From assembly GCA_036308445.1 (NCBI GenBank), contig JAXJVS010000134.1, forward strand, positions 1 through 10,370: a stretch of DNA of 10,370 bases, read 5' to 3'. The notes below the pieces were generated by a model. It did not search any database. It had not been told where the DNA came from and was given only the letters and a program-made list of their open reading frames with translations. The translations under genes and the position numbers were made by a program. Of the stretch, positions 6,064-10,370 are shown one piece after another (the stretch's first letter is position 1; every line of letters begins with the position of its first letter). Origin of the DNA: MGBC113645 sp036308445. Its GTDB lineage: Bacteria; Bacillota_I; Bacilli_A; Erysipelotrichales; Coprobacillaceae.

Positions 6064-7821
6064 TTATTTACCTATTAAATAATCGACACCTTTTCTTTTT
6101 ATGCAATTCATATTATATATTAACAATAAAATATTTGTTAATAATATATATAATAAAGATATAAAAAAGTAAAGTATTTTGAAATCCAGCTTAAAGAAAT
6201 GATAGATAATGCTCAATATAATACAATTTAACAATAATATGATGATATAATAACATAAATAACTTTTCATTTCATTTCTTAGGATATCACGAAAATCTAC
6301 ACCTATCAGTATTTGTTTCATATAATAATTGACATTATTCATATTTGTTTCTTTTATTTCATTATAGCAAAGTAGTAAATACGAGAATAGAATACAACCT
6401 ATAACAATTGAAAAACACATTGAAAAAATGGATAATATTTGTTTTGTTAATTTTATATTTTCAATAGCAGGATTATATGCACCCATATTCTCATATGTAT
6501 TATATTCACTTAAAATATCATCACTTTCTACATATACAACATCATATTCATATTCTTTGATTTTAGACTTTAAATTATACATATCATAAAATTCATCAAC
6601 ATCATCATACAAACAATAAACATCTTTATTAATCATTGAATTTCCTGTTTCAATAATTCCTTGAATAATAAATTTTTTTGTTATGTTTTCATTTTGAAAG
6701 TTATATAATGAAACCTCTATCTCATTCCCTATAATCTCTTCTTTATTTGATAAATATTCTTTTGATGCAATAATTTCAGCTAACTGATGACTGACATAAA
6801 CATGTCCTTCTTGAATCACTTTTGCAAAGTTATCTTTAAACATATATATTGATACATTATCAACTTCATAACTATTATAATCAAAAATACCATTCATAAT
6901 TTGATTTCCTAATGGAAAACTATTAAAACAACAATCTATTTCTTTATGACTACTATTCTTTATTATAAACTGATTTAATGTTGGATAATTCGTTATGTCT
7001 TCATACAAATAATGATAAGATGTGGTTTTAAATGAAATCAGTATATTAATTAACAATAAAAATACACTCGTTATTATAATACTTTTTTTATTAATTCTTC
7101 TTATATGAATCAAATTATTATTTTTATAATCACTTTTTGCTTTAAAAATAGCAGGACTAAAAGTCAAGTCGCTTTTTATCTGATATTCTTCATCAATCTC
7201 TATGATATGATCAACATTTTTCTCAAATAACTGAGTATTATGACTTGAAATGATTATAATTTTATCTTTTTTGATTTTCTTTAACAACAAAAGTAATTTC
7301 TTTGCAGTTTCGTCATCTAAAGAAGAAGTCGGTTCATCTAATAATAAAATTTTACTAGGTTTAAGCAAGGAGGATAATAAGTCAACTCTTTGTTTCTCTC
7401 CTCCACTTATATGACTAATTTTTTTCTTAAAAATAGTATCTATTTTCAAAAAATGAGCATATTCTTTTAATTTTTCCATATCTATTTGAGAATGAGACAA
7501 TAATAGGTTTTCTTCAACAGTTAAATGATCTAAAAAATAAGGAAATTGCATTGAATAAGATACATACTCTTTTCTAAAAAAACAAGCTTGATCTATGTTA
7601 AAATCCGTCAAACGATATGATTCAAAGTACATTGCACCAGAGTCTATAGGAGACAATAATGAAATGATATTGAAAAGAGTCGTTTTTCCTCTACCGCTTT
7701 CTCCAGTAATTAAGTATATATTGTTTGAATGAAACTCATATGAAAAGTCACATAACACTGATTTTTTCTTTGTTCTATCTATCTTATAAGACTTATTAAT
7801 ATCTTTTAAAATCAATTTCAT
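6064..7821 (-). CDS. ABC transporter, fused ATPase-permease of MacB topology (second subunit)
   Basis: The 585-residue protein has an N-terminal nucleotide-binding domain: Walker A GESGRGKT (40-47), Q-loop Gln92, signature ISGGEKQR (138-145), Walker B ILLLDE (158-163), D-loop SSLD and switch His194 (SSHN). The permease follows with one membrane segment (about 247-264), an extracellular domain of roughly 195 residues and three segments near the end (462-485, 522-542, 548-570). This is the MacB/FtsX order, used for mechanotransmission or peptide and toxin efflux rather than classical import. After the signature, VDLLSSLL replaces the usual VAIARAL. The ATG overlaps the preceding gene's stop as ATGA, with AAGGAAGTG upstream, so the two proteins are co-translated and probably form a heterodimer. 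The likely substrate is the nearby secreted Cys-rich polypeptide or an attacking peptide (inferred). Confidence 0.85.
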   Translation of the reverse strand: MKLILKDINKSYKIDRTKKKSVLCDFSYEFHSNNIYLITGESGRGKTTLFNIISLLSPIDSGAMYFESYRLTDFNIDQACFFRKEYVSYSMQFPYFLDHLTVEENLLLSHSQIDMEKLKEYAHFLKIDTIFKKKISHISGGEKQRVDLLSSLLKPSKILLLDEPTSSLDDETAKKLLLLLKKIKKDKIIIISSHNTQLFEKNVDHIIEIDEEYQIKSDLTFSPAIFKAKSDYKNNNLIHIRRINKKSIIITSVFLLLINILISFKTTSYHYLYEDITNYPTLNQFIIKNSSHKEIDCCFNSFPLGNQIMNGIFDYNSYEVDNVSIYMFKDNFAKVIQEGHVYVSHQLAEIIASKEYLSNKEEIIGNEIEVSLYNFQNENITKKFIIQGIIETGNSMINKDVYCLYDDVDEFYDMYNLKSKIKEYEYDVVYVESDDILSEYNTYENMGAYNPAIENIKLTKQILSIFSMCFSIVIGCILFSYLLLCYNEIKETNMNNVNYYMKQILIGVDFRDILRNEMKSYLCYYIIILLLNCIILSIIYHFFKLDFKILYFFISLLYILLTNILLLIYNMNCIKRKGVDYLIGK

Positions 7822-9797
7822 ACTTGTTCACTTCCTTTTATACACTTTCCTAAATACATCAAAACAAAAAACAAACTAAAAGCAGTTAAAACAATAAAAT
7901 AAATATTTATATCGAATAAATTGATTGAGTCTTCTAAATTCATCTTATTAGAAATATTGATAAGATATTGATTCACCTTATCTAATATGATTAAGTGAAT
8001 GAAATAAGATATAGCACCAGAAACTATCACAAGTAATAAATTTTCTATGCTACGTTGAATCAATATAACCTTGTTATTCCAACCATATTCTAATTTCAAT
8101 TTCCATTCCATACTACGCTTAGAATTTTCAAATTTAATAATGAAATATAGTATCCCTGTACCCATAATAAACATAAAAATAATAATAGAAATCATTAAAA
8201 ACATATTGATATTTGAAAAAAGCTTAATAGATGAAACCGTAACAACTTCATCATTAAAAACAAAGGAAAAATGATTGTTGATTTCTTTTATTTGATCATT
8301 CAAATTATCTCTTACAGCAAGCAAATCACGAGAACTATCAAGCATAATTTCCACATTATACCATCCCATGTCATAAGTATTAAAATCAAAGATTTCACAA
8401 CACATTTTACTGAACGAACCACTACGCATAAAAATCTTTTGATATTTATAATTATCATAATCACAGATTCCAATGACTCTTAAATGAATAGGCTGATCTG
8501 CACAACCTTCTTTTACTCCAACTACTGAATATAACTCAACATCATAATGTATCAATTGGTCTAAATTATCCAAATGATATCTATCTACCAAATATTGAGC
8601 TACTGGTAAAGATAATATAACATCATTATCATTGATAAAATTTGCATCACCATGTATTATATTCAAATAAGAGAAATCTATCATTTCATAAACATTTGTT
8701 CTTGCAGTAAAAGAATCATTAATATTATCTGATCCATCATTACAATAATATAAATAAGATTCTAATGGATATTTCCACCAGCTATGACTTCCACTACTTT
8801 CAACTTTAATATTTGGATCATTTACTCCTATTCCAAATGGCCAATCCTCATCAACATCAAATCTATATCCAACTATAGAATCATCTAATTGACAAATATC
8901 TAAAATATCATTAATGGTAAAGGTTTCCATCTTATCAGAATTATCTTTCAACACAAGAGTATCATATCCATTAAAATCATTAATATTTGTTCGAGCTATT
9001 GAATGAGATTGATTAATTAATATAAAGCTTAATGAAAATGCAGTCATTAAAAAAATCAAACAAAATTCTTTTAATAAAAAAACATAATAAATTCTCTTAT
9101 AACTTATAACTATATTATATAATATTCTCTTCAAAGATACTTTTACATGATTGAAAGAATGATTATTTCTTTGTTTATGGATTATGTTATTTGATAAATG
9201 AGTCATTAAAGTATTATTTTCAATCTTTAAAACCACATCAGCATACATACTCATAAGTTTAACATTATGAGATACAACAATAACTAAACATTGTCTACTT
9301 ACTTCTTTTAACATTTCAAACACATTAATACTATTTTTCTTATCTAAAAACGAAGTTGGTTCATCACAAAGCAAAATTTCAGCATTATTTAATAAAGCTC
9401 TTATAATCACAATACGTTGCTTTTCCCCACCTGATAAATAACGAACTTTTTTATTAGCATAATTTTGTAAATGATATTGCTTTAACATATCATGAATCAT
9501 TTTCTCTTTTTCTTCTGAACATAGATTAACTGTATCCATAGAAATCATTAAATTCTCAAAAACTGTATAATAATCTATTAAATGAAAATCTTGATATACA
9601 AAAGAAATATTCTTATTCTCTCCTATAATATTTCCTTCATAATTATTATCTTTCCCACTTATTATATTTAATAAAGTCGATTTTCCACATCCACTAGGCC
9701 CTATAATCCCATAAAATCCTACTTCATTAAATTTGAATGATAAATTATCAAAAATAAGATTATCATCATATTTTTTTATAACATTAATGAGTTCCAT
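7818..9797 (-). CDS. ABC transporter, fused ATPase-permease of MacB topology (first subunit)
   Basis: A 659-residue partner of the next gene. The ATPase domain carries Walker A GPSGCGKST (33-41), Q-loop Gln69, signature LSGGEKQR (121-128), Walker B ILLCDE (141-146), D-loop and His177 (VVSHN). Then come one membrane segment (about 239-261), a large extracellular domain (about 262-528) with several Cys, and three C-terminal segments (529-556, 586-606, 630-652), again the MacB/FtsX layout. An in-frame GTG at 9806 lies inside the near-consensus ribosome site AAGGGGGTGAT, so ATG 9797 is taken as the start. The gene follows the Cys-rich polypeptide gene after a 48-base gap filled by a terminator hairpin that can also be drawn as a ribosome-site-blocking fold. 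Export of, or immunity to, the upstream peptides is the natural reading, but the substrate is not proven. Confidence 0.87.
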   Translation of the reverse strand: MELINVIKKYDDNLIFDNLSFKFNEVGFYGIIGPSGCGKSTLLNIISGKDNNYEGNIIGENKNISFVYQDFHLIDYYTVFENLMISMDTVNLCSEEKEKMIHDMLKQYHLQNYANKKVRYLSGGEKQRIVIIRALLNNAEILLCDEPTSFLDKKNSINVFEMLKEVSRQCLVIVVSHNVKLMSMYADVVLKIENNTLMTHLSNNIIHKQRNNHSFNHVKVSLKRILYNIVISYKRIYYVFLLKEFCLIFLMTAFSLSFILINQSHSIARTNINDFNGYDTLVLKDNSDKMETFTINDILDICQLDDSIVGYRFDVDEDWPFGIGVNDPNIKVESSGSHSWWKYPLESYLYYCNDGSDNINDSFTARTNVYEMIDFSYLNIIHGDANFINDNDVILSLPVAQYLVDRYHLDNLDQLIHYDVELYSVVGVKEGCADQPIHLRVIGICDYDNYKYQKIFMRSGSFSKMCCEIFDFNTYDMGWYNVEIMLDSSRDLLAVRDNLNDQIKEINNHFSFVFNDEVVTVSSIKLFSNINMFLMISIIIFMFIMGTGILYFIIKFENSKRSMEWKLKLEYGWNNKVILIQRSIENLLLVIVSGAISYFIHLIILDKVNQYLINISNKMNLEDSINLFDINIYFIVLTAFSLFFVLMYLGKCIKGSEQV

Positions 9798-9805
9798 TCC
9801 AATCA

Positions 9806-9827
9806 CCCCCTTAAAAAAAGTTAAGGG
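9806..9827 (-). promoter_or_regulatory. Alternative hairpin hiding the transporter ribosome-binding site
   Basis: The second terminator arm contains CCCTTAA (plus-strand 9821-9827), which is also a perfect 7-base complement of TTAAGGG (9808-9814), part of the transporter Shine-Dalgarno AAGGGGGTGAT, with a 6-base loop. Thus one arm can pair either backward (terminator) or forward (Shine-Dalgarno blocked). The pairing is directly visible; a regulatory role is inferred. Confidence 0.45.
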
Positions 9828-9842
9828 ATATCCCTTAACTTT
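9811..9842 (-). terminator. Attenuator-like terminator between peptide gene and transporter genes
   Basis: A perfect 26-base palindrome (9817-9842) reads on the minus strand as AAAGTTAAGGG-ATAT-CCCTTAACTTT and runs into further T residues (seven in all from the stem end). It begins 3 bases after the polypeptide stop codon at 9846. It should stop much of the transcription, giving high peptide and low transporter expression, as is common in bacteriocin operons. There is no room for a separate strong promoter between it and the transporter start. Confidence 0.8.
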
Positions 9843-9845
9843 GTA

Positions 9846-10223
9846 TCAATCAGTACAATCGGTACATCCATGAGAACAAGGATTACATTTATTTGAAGTA
9901 ATACTATAATAACTACCATTTGTTTTCCCTGTGATACTACCCACAACAACAGTGCCATTATAGTTTCTATTGAAACTTGATGTGTCAACATTTCCACCTG
10001 AAATATACATCGTTCCGTTTTTTAAAGTGCAAGCAATCTTAATCTTAGATGCACATCCATGTTTAGCTGTCCACCCTGCACTCCTTCCTTCAGGTACAGT
10101 CATACTTTTAGAGCCTGTAAAAGCACAACTTGTGCAAGAAGCAGCATAAACAGGGGTAATTAAAGCTACAAGTACTACTAAAAATACAATAAACGATTTC
10201 TTAATTCCTGTTAACATACACAT
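9846..10223 (-). CDS. Secreted Cys-rich polypeptide precursor, bacteriocin-like
   Basis: The 125-residue precursor has a clear Sec signal peptide: KK at 8-9, hydrophobic FIVFLVVLVALI (11-22), cleavage expected after VYA (27) or the next Ala. The mature part (about 97 residues) has eight Cys: a CTSC pair at its start (30, 33), Cys57 and Cys65, and a tail CNPCSHGCTDC (113-123). That fits four disulfides or metal binding. The middle is Gly/Ser/Thr/Asn-rich and probably beta-structured (VPEGRSAGW, TVVVGSITGK, SYYSI). The VPEG...W and late SYY pattern faintly resembles lactococcin 972-type bacteriocins, which however lack these Cys; I do not recognise a firm family. The start at 10223 follows GGAAGG closely; ATG at 10217 is equally possible. 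It lies 9 bases after the AgrD-like gene and ahead of two ABC genes, so an exported antimicrobial or signal-linked effector is likely. Confidence 0.75.
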   Translation of the reverse strand: MCMLTGIKKSFIVFLVVLVALITPVYAASCTSCAFTGSKSMTVPEGRSAGWTAKHGCASKIKIACTLKNGTMYISGGNVDTSSFNRNYNGTVVVGSITGKTNGSYYSITSNKCNPCSHGCTDCTD

Positions 10224-10232
10224 TTTCCTTCC

Positions 10233-10367
10233 TTAAAATTTTTTAAATTTTCTTAATTCATCTTCTCCACTTTCTTGGCAAATTCCAAATCTAGAAGCTC
10301 CACTAACAGCTCCTGCAGCTATCACCATAGAGAATAGAGATAATAATTTAAACACCTTATACTTCAT
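10233..10367 (-). CDS. AgrD-like cyclic (thio)lactone autoinducer peptide precursor
   Basis: A 44-codon gene at the window edge, three bases inside it. The layout matches AgrD precursors: a basic amphipathic N-terminus (MKYKVFKLLSLFSMVIAAG), a small-residue stretch (AVSGAS), a short core and a charged tail. Aligning by eye with clostridial AgrD peptides of the form SAC-x4-hQPEEPxxLRx puts SRFGI in the ring position with Ser25 where Cys is usual (a lactone ring), followed by CQESGEDELRKF in place of the HQPEEPKSLR-like tail. Alternatively Cys30 could be used. The usual Pro residues of the tail are missing. Its stop is 9 bases before the Cys-rich polypeptide start, so the two are one transcript. 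AgrB, the processing protease, and the sensor would lie beyond the window. A short signal-type peptide of another class is the main alternative; an upstream in-frame start cannot be excluded. Confidence 0.5.
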   Translation of the reverse strand: MKYKVFKLLSLFSMVIAAGAVSGASRFGICQESGEDELRKFKKF

Positions 10368-10370
10368 ACT

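Noticed and set aside
8071..8483. Two plus-strand frames of 67 and 70 codons
   Set aside because: They are antisense to the ABC permease region, hydrophobic or low-complexity, and lack ribosome sites; shadows of the real gene.
1..10370. CRISPR arrays, tRNA or rRNA genes, intact insertion sequences
   Set aside because: No regularly spaced repeats, tRNA-like cloverleaf ends or rRNA-like sequence were seen on either strand; the only mobile-element trace is the RT scrap near 5743-5904.

Overview
The window looks like chromosomal DNA from an AT-rich, low-GC Gram-positive bacterium (Bacillota). The evidence is strong Shine-Dalgarno sites of the AGGAGG/AAGGGGGTGAT type, TATAAT-like -10 boxes, intrinsic terminators with U-runs, Lys/Ile/Asn-rich proteins, a KdpD-type kinase reduced to its membrane and kinase parts, and an AgrD-like peptide. 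A gut Erysipelotrichia or Clostridia member is plausible, but this is inferred from style and not from a marker gene.

Layout, left to right. (1) 1-1680, minus strand: a two-gene operon, a GNAT acetyltransferase followed with overlap by an atypical Ser/Thr-kinase-like protein, with a hairpin terminator at the window edge. (2) 1626-3573, minus strand: a KdpE/KdpD-like two-component system with its own promoter, an upstream palindrome and a long-stem terminator; no kdpFABC genes are present. (3) 3536-5036: a Cof-type HAD phosphatase (minus) and a second GNAT acetyltransferase (plus), transcribed divergently from one 130-base spacer holding both promoters. (4) 5037-6063: a decayed stretch with terminators, the 3' part of a small zinc-ribbon (DUF6487-like) gene, a scrap of group II intron reverse transcriptase joined to it out of frame, and an interrupted 58-base palindrome. 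(5) 6064-10367, minus strand: the most interesting block. In transcription order it holds a 44-residue AgrD-like autoinducer precursor, a secreted Cys-rich polypeptide of 125 residues, an attenuator-like hairpin, and two overlapping genes for MacB-topology ABC transporters with the ATPase fused ahead of the permease.

How block 5 may work (inference): a quorum-type signal peptide and a secreted, probably disulfide-rich polypeptide (bacteriocin-like; weak resemblance to the lactococcin 972 layout) are made at high level from the promoter-proximal genes. A heterodimeric ABC machine is made at lower level behind a terminator and gives export or self-protection. The promoter and any agrB/agrC/agrA partners would lie to the right of the window.

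Several obvious longest-ORF starts are misleading because the first Met/Val/Leu codon lies inside the Shine-Dalgarno sequence. Starts here were moved to the ATG properly spaced after it: 1059, 1552, 2395, 3446 and 9797.
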